Of a DNA stretch of 56,340 bases, positions 49,068 through 56,340 are shown one piece after another. The stretch is from an uncultured Clostridia bacterium (GTDB lineage Bacteria; Bacillota; Clostridia; Peptostreptococcales; Anaerovoracaceae): contig CAKQOE010000012.1 of NCBI GenBank assembly GCA_934255545.1, forward strand, positions 1-56,340, written 5' to 3'. How positions within the stretch are numbered: position 1 is the stretch's first letter; the number at the start of each line of letters is the position of its first letter. The notes beneath the pieces are model-generated. The model was not told where the DNA came from, did no database searches, and saw only the letters and a list, made by a program, of their open reading frames with translations. Both the position numbers and the translations under genes were made by a program.

Positions 49068-51662
49068 TCAATATTCTTCTTTATTGTAATACTTCCTGAC
49101 CGTATCCATAAGCTCATCTGCGTTGAGCGGCTTTGCGAGGTGTTCGTTCATGCCTGCTTTAGCGCTTGCTTCTCTGTCGTCTGTGAAAGCGTTTGCTGTC
49201 ATGGCTATTATAGGTACTGTGGCTGCGTCTGCTCTGCTGAGGGCGCGTATAGCGAGCGCGGCGTTTATGCCGTTCATTACGGGCATCATTACGTCCATTA
49301 ATATCATATCAAACTCGCCGACTGACGATGACGCGAATATATCGACGCCCTCTCTGCCGTTCCATGCCTTTACTATGTCCGCGCCGTGATTCCGGAGTAT
49401 GAACTCTACTATTTCCATATTAAGGTCATTATCCTCTACAACAAGGATCTTTGCACCGTTCACCATTTCTGAATCATCAGGCTTATCGAGAGCCGCCTCA
49501 TCCGGCTTTTCTTCTGTGTCTATAACAAAAGGTATGACTATACGAAACTCAGTCCCCTCGCCCGGAGCGCTCGTAAAGCTTATGCTGCCGCCCATCTGTT
49601 CGACAAGCTCCTTAGTTATAGGCAGTCCCAGACCCGTTCCGGCGTATGAAGTCCTCGCCGACTCGTTTTCCTGCGCGAACGGCTCAAATGCGTGCTGCTG
49701 AAACTCCTCGCTCATTCCTATGCCTGTATCGGCGCATACGAACTCAAACTCCGCAGTATTTCCATCGTACGATATTTCTCTGCACGTAACATCTACCGTT
49801 CCGCTGTCGTTATTGTATTTTACAGCGTTGCCTATTATATTCTGCAGCACCTGACCCAGATGCACAGGACTTCCTATAAGATAGTCATGCTCGTCCGCTT
49901 CATTGCAGACATTGAGCGTTATACCGCACTCGCGCGCCTGCATCTCAAGCACGCCTGATGTTTCCTTAAGCAGCCTGCTCATCCTGAACGGCTTTTCCTC
50001 AAGTTTCACCTCGCCTGACTCAAGCTTGTTCATGTCAAGCACACTGTTCACAAGATCGAGCAGAAAGCTTGACGCCGACATTATCTTATTTCTGCACTCT
50101 TCCTGCTTTACCTGGTCATCCTTGTAAAATCTGCTTATATCCACCATTCCGCGTATTCCGTTTATCGGCGTGCGTATGTCGTGGCTCATACGGCGCAGGA
50201 AGTCTGTCTTAGCGATATTGGCTCTCTCAGCTTCCTGAGCCGCGCGGCGCAGTCTTTCCTGATAATCAAGCTCAAGCTTCTTGTCATCAGTTACATTACG
50301 CATCGCCATAAGGACAGCCTTCAGACTTCCGTACTCGTTATACCGCTGCGGTATGAGCATCGTCATGTACCAATCGCTATAAATATCCTCATAAACGAAT
50401 GTAAGACAGCTCTGCCCCTGCAGTCGGCCGCCGACTGTCGCCATGTCAGCGAAATTCATATAATCTTCCCTGAACTGTTCTGAAACATACTCAGCATTTA
50501 TGCTGTTCAAAAGATCCTGCACGGTCAGCCCGCTGTGCATTTTCCGTTTTATCTCGTCCGGTACTTTTATAGTCTCTACGCTGCCGTCATCGAGCCTGAG
50601 GAGAAATACCGCCGTATATATCCCGCTTATAGCCTCTATAGTCCTGTACTGCTTCTGGATCTGCATCATGCTGCTGCGGTCATTCCTGTACTTCAGCATC
50701 ATAAATATAAGGCATATCATTATGTATATCACTACAGCGTAGCCTATTACCGTGTTGCGCAAAGAAAAAACTGATGCTGACGGGAAAAATACGTAAAGTA
50801 TATACTTTCCTGCCCTCATTTTATTTCCGTACCATATCTTCTGCTGAAAAGACGCCTTTATGAGGCCGCTCCCCCCGCGCTTCAGGTCGTTGTCGAGCAT
50901 GCCGCTGTACTCGTCTACGCCCTTTCCCTGCAGCTCTTCATATGTAGAGCTTATGACAGTGCTTCCGTCAGATATTATTCCTATGCCGTTCATTTCAAGG
51001 TCAAAACCGCTTATGAGAGAGTCAGCCGTTATATCACCGCCGCCGTCGATCTCGTCCTTAGCTGCGTACGCTATGACTATACCGTCCGCGCCGGTGCGCG
51101 GCACTGCAGCGAAATCATATACGACACCGTTTTTTTCTACTCGCGTCATATATGATTTCAGTTCATTATGCGCTATATTGGCGACATTATCGCTGAGTAT
51201 CATATCGCCCCACGACTCCATTATATCACCGTCGCATGACGACTGCTCTATCATATCAAAATCTCCGTCAAGCAGCGCCACGCCCGTCAGACGCTGATCA
51301 TACGCATACCTGTCAAGGTCACTCACATCCATGTCCTCCACAGCTATGCATCTGCTCAGCTCGCTCGTCTTGTCGAGAAGCCTGATAAGGCTCTTAGTCC
51401 TGTCGTTCGCAGCGTAATTGCTGAACCTGACAATACGCGCCTTCATAAATGCCAGTGCCTGGTCAGACGCCTTCACAGCCTGCACTGTATCGTGCGCCGT
51501 CAGAAAAAAAGCTCCTGCCGTTATAATGAGTACGCCTACCGCAAGCACAAGCATATTAAAAAGAAGCCTGCTGCTGTTGATCTTTTCAGCCGCTTTCTTA
51601 CACCCTGTCTGACCGCCCTTATCATTTATTTTATTTTTTCTGACCGATCTGTTTCTAATCAT
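49068..51662 (-). CDS. Hybrid sensor histidine kinase / response regulator
   Basis: Membrane segments (LLFNMLVLAVGVLIITAGAF and VIGYAVVIYIMICLIFMM) enclose an extracellular sensor of about 220 residues. A PAS-like region follows, then HisKA (FLRRMSHDIRTPINGI, phospho-His), HATPase (NIIGNAVKYN, ADTGIGMSE, GTGLGLPI) and a receiver domain (VVEDNDLNME, phospho-Asp in ILMDVMMP, AKPLN). There is no output domain, so the phosphate must pass on or act inside the protein. Its start overlaps the end of the solute-binding protein gene by 8 bases. The lipoprotein may therefore present the ligand to this kinase. Confidence 0.95.
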   Translation of the reverse strand: MIRNRSVRKNKINDKGGQTGCKKAAEKINSSRLLFNMLVLAVGVLIITAGAFFLTAHDTVQAVKASDQALAFMKARIVRFSNYAANDRTKSLIRLLDKTSELSRCIAVEDMDVSDLDRYAYDQRLTGVALLDGDFDMIEQSSCDGDIMESWGDMILSDNVANIAHNELKSYMTRVEKNGVVYDFAAVPRTGADGIVIAYAAKDEIDGGGDITADSLISGFDLEMNGIGIISDGSTVISSTYEELQGKGVDEYSGMLDNDLKRGGSGLIKASFQQKIWYGNKMRAGKYILYVFFPSASVFSLRNTVIGYAVVIYIMICLIFMMLKYRNDRSSMMQIQKQYRTIEAISGIYTAVFLLRLDDGSVETIKVPDEIKRKMHSGLTVQDLLNSINAEYVSEQFREDYMNFADMATVGGRLQGQSCLTFVYEDIYSDWYMTMLIPQRYNEYGSLKAVLMAMRNVTDDKKLELDYQERLRRAAQEAERANIAKTDFLRRMSHDIRTPINGIRGMVDISRFYKDDQVKQEECRNKIMSASSFLLDLVNSVLDMNKLESGEVKLEEKPFRMSRLLKETSGVLEMQARECGITLNVCNEADEHDYLIGSPVHLGQVLQNIIGNAVKYNNDSGTVDVTCREISYDGNTAEFEFVCADTGIGMSEEFQQHAFEPFAQENESARTSYAGTGLGLPITKELVEQMGGSISFTSAPGEGTEFRIVIPFVIDTEEKPDEAALDKPDDSEMVNGAKILVVEDNDLNMEIVEFILRNHGADIVKAWNGREGVDIFASSSVGEFDMILMDVMMPVMNGINAALAIRALSRADAATVPIIAMTANAFTDDREASAKAGMNEHLAKPLNADELMDTVRKYYNKEEY

Positions 51663-52470
51663 CTGCTCCTGCCTGTCCTTTCAGAGCATAATCACTGTCA
51701 AGCCCGTATTTTTTTATTATCCTCTCTGTCGTTCCGTCCCGCTTCATATCATCAAGTATCTCAGTGAGGCGCGCCGACATACTGCTGTGCCTGCCGTTTT
51801 TAAACGCCACGCCCAGTTCTGATGTATAAAGGCTCTCATCAAGTATCCTGTAAGTTCCGGGCGATGTCTTCATAAATGAGCTGAGCGCGCCCTCATGCCC
51901 CGCTATAGCGTCTGCATATCTTTTCCTAAGGCACGAATATATCTCGTCCATAGTAGAAAAACTGTATAAAGCGCCTATATGCGGTATGCGCGCGTCCGCC
52001 GTATCGAGAAATACGCTCTCAGGCTTTGACGTCGCCTGCACGGCGACACGCTTTCCCTCAAGGTCTGCAAGTTCATATATATCACTGTCTGCGTGCACGA
52101 CAACTATCTGCCTGCTGTACATGTATGGACCTGCCCACTCGTATTCGCCTTCGCGATCTGTCATCGTAAAGCTCCCCCACAGGCAGTCTACCTCTTCATC
52201 ATTGAGATACCTGTTCTTATCCTCCCAGACTATATTTTTAAATACAGGCCTGTAGCCCATGCGTCCGAACGCCTCCTGCGCCAGCTCGACATCTATGCCT
52301 GCAAAATCCCCGTTTTCATCTACATAATTAAACGGCTCATACTCATCGCTTCCCACAACGACCGCAGGCGTACTTTTCTCATCACCGGCATCTCCCCCTG
52401 CCTTGGAACATCCGCAGCAAATAACTGATGCAATGCACAGCGCCAGTAAAAAAATTGCACTCTTCTTCAT
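51655..52470 (-). CDS. Extracellular solute-binding lipoprotein, family 3
   Basis: Starts MKKSAIFLLALCIASVICC, with a lipobox-like region ending in GCSKAGG (the acylated Cys probably precedes SK). Family 3 motifs follow: EYEPFNYVDENGDFAGIDVEL, WGSFTMTDREGEYEWAGPY and LADLEGKRVAVQ. These match periplasmic-binding proteins for polar amino acids. No ABC permease or ATPase lies next to it; the adjacent gene is a hybrid kinase, so sensing is more likely than uptake. AAGGAA precedes the ATG. The leader contains two palindromes. Confidence 0.92.
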   Translation of the reverse strand: MKKSAIFLLALCIASVICCGCSKAGGDAGDEKSTPAVVVGSDEYEPFNYVDENGDFAGIDVELAQEAFGRMGYRPVFKNIVWEDKNRYLNDEEVDCLWGSFTMTDREGEYEWAGPYMYSRQIVVVHADSDIYELADLEGKRVAVQATSKPESVFLDTADARIPHIGALYSFSTMDEIYSCLRKRYADAIAGHEGALSSFMKTSPGTYRILDESLYTSELGVAFKNGRHSSMSARLTEILDDMKRDGTTERIIKKYGLDSDYALKGQAGADD

Positions 52471-52487
52471 AAATATTTCCTTCATTT

Positions 52488-52524
52488 CGGCCGTCACCGG
52501 CCGCGCAGCCTGCCGAAGGCAGGC
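52488..52524. repeat. Palindromes in the leader of the solute-binding protein
   Basis: CGGCCG-TCAC-CGGCCG (52488-52503) and GCCTGCC-GAA-GGCAGGC (52508-52524), both perfect, lie just upstream of the ribosome binding site. Confidence 0.78.
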
Positions 52525-52740
52525 CGTTAAAACAATATGTAACACAGCATCACCGATCAGGCAAGCCTGTCAATACCCCGCTGCACTTTAAAACCATATC
52601 ACATTACAATGATTTTTTCTATCTTCCATAAAGACATTTTTCACTCATAGCGCCTAAAAAACACCATCATTCCCCAATATTCGCCAATATCCATCAGCAT
52701 ATTTTATCATGCTCAGACACATAAACTGCATAAAGCTGCC

Positions 52741-52756
52741 CGTGCGGTGACGCACG
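52741..52756. repeat. Tetraloop palindrome CGTGCG-GTGA-CGCACG
   Basis: A perfect 6-bp stem with the GTGA loop, in the 430-base gene-free stretch between the lipoprotein and the AGCS gene. Nothing else was recognised in that stretch except the terminator at 52796. Confidence 0.8.
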
Positions 52757-52795
52757 CTTATCGGGCGCACTTATTATTGCATAAAATTATTGCAT

Positions 52796-52872
52796 AAAAA
52801 ACTCCGGCATATTTTACAAAACAACTGCACTGACTTAATGATGCCAACGCTGCTTTAAGTTTATACCGGAGT
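52796..52872 (-). terminator. Long terminator of the AGCS transporter gene
   Basis: ACTCCGGTAT pairs with ATGCCGGAGT and is followed by TTTTTTATG on the minus strand. The loop of about 50 bases contains its own ACTTAA/TTAAGT hairpin. Confidence 0.78.
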
Positions 52873-52900
52873 CTGATATTTATATTAAATTACATTTTTA

Positions 52901-54298
52901 CTAAAGCCCATGGTGCTTTTTCTGGTAATCCTTTACCAGCTTTACGACTGTTCCTGACAAGAGGAAGAGCGCGATAAGGTTCGGGATCACCATGAATCCG
53001 TTGCATGTATCGGCTATATCCCACATGAGTCCGAGGTCCGCAGTCGCGCCTATGATAGCTACGAGTGAGTAAACGACCATGAACGGACGGTTAGCCTTTG
53101 AGCCTAAAAGGAACTCAAGGCAGCGCGTGCCGTAAAGGCCCCAGCCAAGTATAGTTGAAAATGCGAAACAGCACATCGCAACTGCTGTGAGTATAGTTAT
53201 CCAGCCGCCGTATGTTGACGTAAAGCCGCTGATAGTCAGCTCCGCGCCCGCAGCCTGACCGTAGTTTATATTTACTCCGCTTGTGAGTATTACGAGCGCT
53301 GTCATAGTGCAGACAACGATAGTATCCATAAATACTTCAAATACCCCAAAGAAGCCCTGCTGTACAGGATCCTTGGTATCTGAAGCCGCATGCGCGATAG
53401 ATCCCGTACCGAGGCCTGCCTCGTTTGAGAATATGCCTCTTGACACGCCCTTTTTCATGCTCAGGAACATGCTTCCGACAACGCCGCCCGTAACGCCTGA
53501 CGGTGTGAACGCTCCGCGTACTATATCAGCGAAAACTCCGGGAACAGCCTTTATGTTCAGCACGATAACGCCTAATGAAAGCACTATGTAAAGCAGCGCC
53601 ATGAACGGTATGAGCTTTTCAGTAACGCTTCCGATACGCTTAAGACCGCCTATGAGAACGAGTCCGATAAGTATCGCTATGATGATGCCTATGATAAGGT
53701 TTACAGTTCCGAGGCCTGACACGTCCTCAGCAGCTCCGAAGTTTATAAGGGCTGAGTCTATGGCAGCTGTGATCGTGTTGACCTGTGTAGCGTTTCCTGT
53801 ACCGAAAACTGTAAGCACGCCGAGCACTGCATATATATAAGCAAGAAAGTGCCAGTTTTTTCCAAGCCCGTTCTTTATATAGTACATAGGGCCGCCGACC
53901 CAGTCGCCTTCGGAATTCTTTTCCCTGAAATGCACTGCCAGCGTTACTTCTGAAAACTTCGTGCACATGCCGAGCAGCGCGCTGCACCACATCCAGAAAA
54001 CAGCGCCCGGACCGCCTATGGCTATGGCGCCCGCAACGCCTGCGATGTTTCCTGTTCCTATAGTGCCCGCAAGAGCCGTGCATACAGCCTGGAACGGCGT
54101 TACAGAGCCTTCCTCCGCCTCATCCTTGTGGAACATCCTTCCTATAGTTACTTTTATAGCATGCGCAAACTCTCTTATCTGTATGAAGTTCGTCCTGACG
54201 CTCAGCCATATGCCGACGCCGATAATGCATACCATCGCCGGAACGCCCCATATAAAGCCGTTCAGCACGGAATTGATATTTGCAATAGTTTCTGTCAT
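52901..54298 (-). CDS. Sodium:alanine/glycine symporter, AGCS family (AlsT-like)
   Basis: An 11- to 12-segment membrane transporter of 465 residues. AGCS blocks are GTIGTGNIAGVAGAIAIGGPGAVFWMW, GDWVGGPMYYIKNGLG and SNEAGLGTGSIAHAAS. It imports alanine or glycine with Na+. AAAGGAA lies two bases before the ATG. Its leader of more than 200 bases includes a structured element at 54489. The substrate within the family cannot be read from the sequence. Confidence 0.95.
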   Translation of the reverse strand: MTETIANINSVLNGFIWGVPAMVCIIGVGIWLSVRTNFIQIREFAHAIKVTIGRMFHKDEAEEGSVTPFQAVCTALAGTIGTGNIAGVAGAIAIGGPGAVFWMWCSALLGMCTKFSEVTLAVHFREKNSEGDWVGGPMYYIKNGLGKNWHFLAYIYAVLGVLTVFGTGNATQVNTITAAIDSALINFGAAEDVSGLGTVNLIIGIIIAILIGLVLIGGLKRIGSVTEKLIPFMALLYIVLSLGVIVLNIKAVPGVFADIVRGAFTPSGVTGGVVGSMFLSMKKGVSRGIFSNEAGLGTGSIAHAASDTKDPVQQGFFGVFEVFMDTIVVCTMTALVILTSGVNINYGQAAGAELTISGFTSTYGGWITILTAVAMCCFAFSTILGWGLYGTRCLEFLLGSKANRPFMVVYSLVAIIGATADLGLMWDIADTCNGFMVIPNLIALFLLSGTVVKLVKDYQKKHHGL

Positions 54299-54407
54299 AA
54301 TTCCTTTAACCTGCTCTCATTATAAATTTTTGTCCGATAAATAAATATTAAAGATATGCCGTTTTGAATAATAAATAATAACTAAAATAATTAAAAATCA
54401 CGCACGG

Positions 54408-54423
54408 CGGCCGCCCGCGGCCG
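54408..54423. repeat. Palindrome CGGCCG-CCCG-CGGCCG
   Basis: A perfect 6-bp stem with a CCCG loop, in the AGCS leader region. Confidence 0.6.
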
Positions 54424-54488
54424 AACAGATCCGCTGAAACAGACACCGTATCATGCAAACAATATAACATACTTTTCCGCAAATGCAG

Positions 54489-54590
54489 GACGCCTTTTTG
54501 TTGCCTGCGAAATATACGGAACGCTCCGTGGTGTAGGGAATTTCAACTACGCTGACCCGTATATTCTCCGGCATTATGGGGCGTCTTTTT
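54489..54590 (+). ncRNA. Structured RNA element with terminator-like end, unknown class
   Basis: GACGCC (54489-54494) pairs with GGCGTC (54580-54585), followed by TTTTT. Inside, AATATACGG pairs with CCGTATATT, enclosing a further GTGTAG/CTACGC hairpin and CGGA-ACGC-TCCG. The nested layout resembles an aptamer plus terminator. On the plus strand no gene is attached; on the minus strand it would be part of the AGCS leader. Strand is therefore uncertain. Confidence 0.5.
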
Positions 54591-54642
54591 GCATTAATAG
54601 AAATTACAATAAAGTATAAAATATTGTACGAACATTAAAACA

Positions 54643-54674
54643 GCAACGTTACTATGATAACACAGTAACGTTGC
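54643..54674 (-). terminator. Terminator of nnrE
   Basis: GCAACGTTACT pairs perfectly with AGTAACGTTGC and is followed by TGTTTTAAT on the minus strand. Confidence 0.83.
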
Positions 54675-54760
54675 TTTGAAACTCAAATATTTATCGTTTT
54701 AAAGTATCAAAACAGTGATTTTTTCTGTTTGAGTGTTAAATTCAGAAACTATTTTTGTTG

Positions 54761-55441
54761 TTATACATGGCACTTTTCAGGGATGCCTATATCGGCGAGT
54801 ATTATGTCGCCACAAAGTGCGATCGACTCGGGGATATTATGCAGATTTTTGTATGAGTCAAACGCGAATGTCACGTTGGCGCGCGCCGCTCCCGGCGCGA
54901 TCTCGCCTGTATCCGCGTTTATACCGCTCGGCAGATCGAGAGCGGCGACAGGCGCGCCGATGGCATTCATCAGTGCGCACGCTTTTGCGCCGGACTCGCG
55001 CAGAGCGCCATGGAATCCTGTACCGTACAGCGCGTCTACTACTACGTCAGCGCTGATTCCGGACCGCCGGGCGGCCGCATTTATTTCGGATTCATTTATA
55101 TTTAATTCATTAATATTCATCACCGTAACATTGGCGTTGTCTTCTATCCGCTCAAAATTCAGCAGCGCGTCGTGAGTGACCGGGCGGTCCTCTACGAGTA
55201 TCAGCGTGACTTTCAGGCCGTCAGCCGCGGCAAGGCGCGCTATGACAGAACCGTCACCGCCGTTATTGCCCTTGCCTATAAAAACCGCGAGGCTGCGCGC
55301 TTCGGGATAATGCTCCCTTATGCCTCGATAAGCTGCCGTTCCTGCGTTTTCCATCATCTGCAGATACGGCATGCCCTGCTCGAACGCGTTTTTTTCTATC
55401 TGCTTCATCTGAGCAGCTGTTACTGTATGCATGTTTTTCAC
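54761..55441 (-). CDS. nnrE: NAD(P)H-hydrate epimerase (YjeF_N domain only)
   Basis: Repairs damaged nicotinamide cofactors by epimerising NAD(P)HX. Motifs: GKGNNGGDG, VVVDALYGTGF, LDLPSGINADTGE and AFDSYKNLH. The dehydratase (NnrD) domain found fused in many bacteria is absent. GTG (giving MKNMHTVTAAQ) was chosen because GGAGG is 8 bases upstream; ATG codons further out have no site. The segment AAARRSG is encoded by a palindrome at 55064-55074. It lies 40 bases after the acetyltransferase gene, in the same direction. Confidence 0.92.
   Translation of the reverse strand: MKNMHTVTAAQMKQIEKNAFEQGMPYLQMMENAGTAAYRGIREHYPEARSLAVFIGKGNNGGDGSVIARLAAADGLKVTLILVEDRPVTHDALLNFERIEDNANVTVMNINELNINESEINAAARRSGISADVVVDALYGTGFHGALRESGAKACALMNAIGAPVAALDLPSGINADTGEIAPGAARANVTFAFDSYKNLHNIPESIALCGDIILADIGIPEKCHV
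55064..55074. repeat. Short triloop palindrome CCGC-CGG-GCGG inside nnrE
   Basis: A 4-bp core stem with the CGG loop and interrupted outer pairing. It encodes AAARRS, nearly the same peptide as the palindrome in the DUF5685 gene. Confidence 0.55.
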
Positions 55442-55481
55442 AGTACAAGCCTCCATTTTTACCATTAAACTGTATATTTAA

Positions 55482-56114
55482 TTATTCGATCACTGCCGGC
55501 AGCACGCTTTCAGCTATCTCAGAAAACTTTTTTATCGGCTTTACTTTACCGTCATCAGGATGCTCACCCAGGAATTTCTCCATCCAGATCATGTTGTACC
55601 AGCGGCCGAATTTATAACCGCAGCGCCTGAACTCACCTACGAGCCTGTAGCCCATATACTCGTGGAATTTCGGGCTGTCACATGTCAGATACTCGTCTTC
55701 CTCGCCGTTTTCAGGATATCCTATGCACGCCTCCGCATTGAGTATGCCCTGCGCTGCAAGCGCCTTTTCAAGTGCCTCGTAAAGCGCAGTTCCTATTCCA
55801 CCGCGCTTTTTATTGCGGTCAACGTAAACCGTAGTCTCAACAGCCCAGTTGTACGCCGCGCGCCCCTTGAACGGACCTGCATAAGCGTAGCCGACGATAA
55901 CGCCGTCCTCTTCAGCGACTATGTACGGATACATTTCAAGCGTATGCTCTATGCGCCCGCGAAACTCCTTCTCAGACGGTACGTCATACTCAAATGTTAT
56001 AGCCGTGCCGGTCACATACGGCGCGTATATCGCAAGAAGCGCCGCAGCATCATCAGGCGTCGCAGCGCGCAGCACCGGTCCGCCGCTTTTCTCCTTTAAG
56101 CTTTTATCATTCAT
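55482..56114 (-). CDS. GNAT family N-acetyltransferase (phosphinothricin acetyltransferase-like)
   Basis: The acetyl-CoA motif is RNKKRGGIGTALYEAL. Further family blocks are RAATPDDAAALLAIYAPYV, AYAGPFKGRAAYNWAVETTVYV and YMGYRLVGEFRRCGYKFGRWYNM, close to the Pat/Bar subgroup (210 residues). It acetylates an amine on a small molecule or amino-acid analogue; the natural substrate is not known. The start MNDKSLKEK follows AAAGGA; a frame 8 codons longer runs into the IS200-type end. The IS remnant sits about 35 bases upstream and may have displaced the original promoter. Confidence 0.9.
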   Translation of the reverse strand: MNDKSLKEKSGGPVLRAATPDDAAALLAIYAPYVTGTAITFEYDVPSEKEFRGRIEHTLEMYPYIVAEEDGVIVGYAYAGPFKGRAAYNWAVETTVYVDRNKKRGGIGTALYEALEKALAAQGILNAEACIGYPENGEEDEYLTCDSPKFHEYMGYRLVGEFRRCGYKFGRWYNMIWMEKFLGEHPDDGKVKPIKKFSEIAESVLPAVIE

Positions 56115-56147
56115 AAATAAAATCCTTTCGTTTGCCATAGGCGGAAA

Positions 56148-56169
56148 CCCACTACCTTCAGGTGGTGGG
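56148..56169 (-). mobile_element. Right-end hairpin of an IS200/IS605-type element
   Basis: CCCACCACCT-GAA-GGTAGTGGG on the minus strand, 25 bases past the tnpA stop. Such sub-terminal hairpins are recognised by the HUH transposase. The exact element end cannot be fixed without the other end. Confidence 0.82.
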
Positions 56170-56193
56170 AGGAGCCTTGTAAATCTTTAGTCA

Positions 56194-56340
56194 TTACCCC
56201 TGACTCTCAATATATTTTTTTATGGTAGCTGACGATACTTTTCCAATGCTACAAGCAAAATATCCGTCTGACCAAAATATCTTTTTCTTCCAATACTGTT
56301 TAGACAGAAGCGAACCATATTTGTGCCATAAATAATACGT
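56194..56340 (-). CDS. IS200/IS605 family transposase TnpA, C-terminal 48 residues (cut by window edge)
   Basis: The visible end contains QYWKKKIFWSDGYFACSIG and SSATIKKYIESQG. The Tyr in KKYIESQ is the single catalytic Tyr of the Y1 HUH transposase, and the Gln four residues later is also conserved. The HUH motif itself lies beyond the edge. The frame is intact as far as seen, so the element may be active. No tnpB is visible on this side. Confidence 0.88.
   Translation of the reverse strand, partial: TYYLWHKYGSLLSKQYWKKKIFWSDGYFACSIGKVSSATIKKYIESQG

Noticed and set aside
54500..54580. Resemblance to part of the FMN riboswitch (GAAATTCCCTAC)
   Set aside because: Only a dozen bases match; the six-stem RFN architecture and the other conserved blocks are missing.
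1..56340. CRISPR arrays, tRNA and rRNA genes
   Set aside because: No regularly spaced repeats and no cloverleaf or rRNA-like sequences were seen on either strand.

Overview
The window reads as chromosome of an anaerobic, probably spore-forming member of the Clostridia (Bacillota). The evidence is a T-box leader on ileS, a CIRCE operator on htpG, strong AGGAGG ribosome binding sites, BlaI/BlaR1-type pairs, a DUF134/Mrp/NifX-like cluster, DUF5685 and DUF4956 proteins, S-layer homology (SLH) domains and AT-rich intergenic DNA. I cannot name a genus. Almost all genes are on the minus strand. No tRNA, rRNA, CRISPR array or prophage was seen.

Layout, left to right. 0-4 kb: an edge-truncated sigma-54 activator, htpG under CIRCE control and a small unknown gene. 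4-10.7 kb: a Cys-rich coat-like protein, then a very large secreted beta-rich protein split into two overlapping frames at a run of eight T. 10.9-20.2 kb: housekeeping genes, namely ilvB and ilvC, a TIGR01212-type radical SAM protein, a P-loop protein, rlmN, and a type-2 ileS behind a T-box. 20.4-25.8 kb: small proteins, an Mrp/NBP35 ATPase, recX, a phosphopantetheinyl transferase, and a NifX-like/DUF134/Cys-peptide group. Three promoters in this stretch share a TTGACATATGTCAA-like operator. 25.8-28.9 kb: a first blaI/blaR1-like pair.

29-40 kb is an accessory island. It holds two AAA-ATPase-like/PD-(D/E)XK proteins, many small membrane-anchored exported proteins, an internally deleted gene duplicate, and an ECF sigma factor with a DUF4367 partner. 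Five copies of a 39-bp double-hairpin repeat separate the genes. 40-46 kb: a barstar-like protein, a DnaJ-domain protein with a DUF5685 protein, and a polyphosphate cluster (DUF4956, VTC polymerase, SLH-anchored carbohydrate-binding protein). 46-56.3 kb: a second blaI/blaR1-like pair with a classical operator, a solute-binding lipoprotein coupled to a hybrid histidine kinase, an AGCS transporter, nnrE, a GNAT acetyltransferase, and the 3' end of an IS200/IS605 tnpA.

The most unusual signal runs through the whole window. About twenty short perfect palindromes have freely varying stems of 6-7 bp but constant loops, either GTGA/TCAC or CCG/CGG. They lie between genes and also inside at least six coding regions without closing the frame. 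This looks like a REP-like or RPE-like family of mobile or structural mini-elements. Second in interest is the Mrp/NifX/DUF134/70-residue Cys-protein group with its own operator. All family assignments come from reading motifs; no database search was possible.
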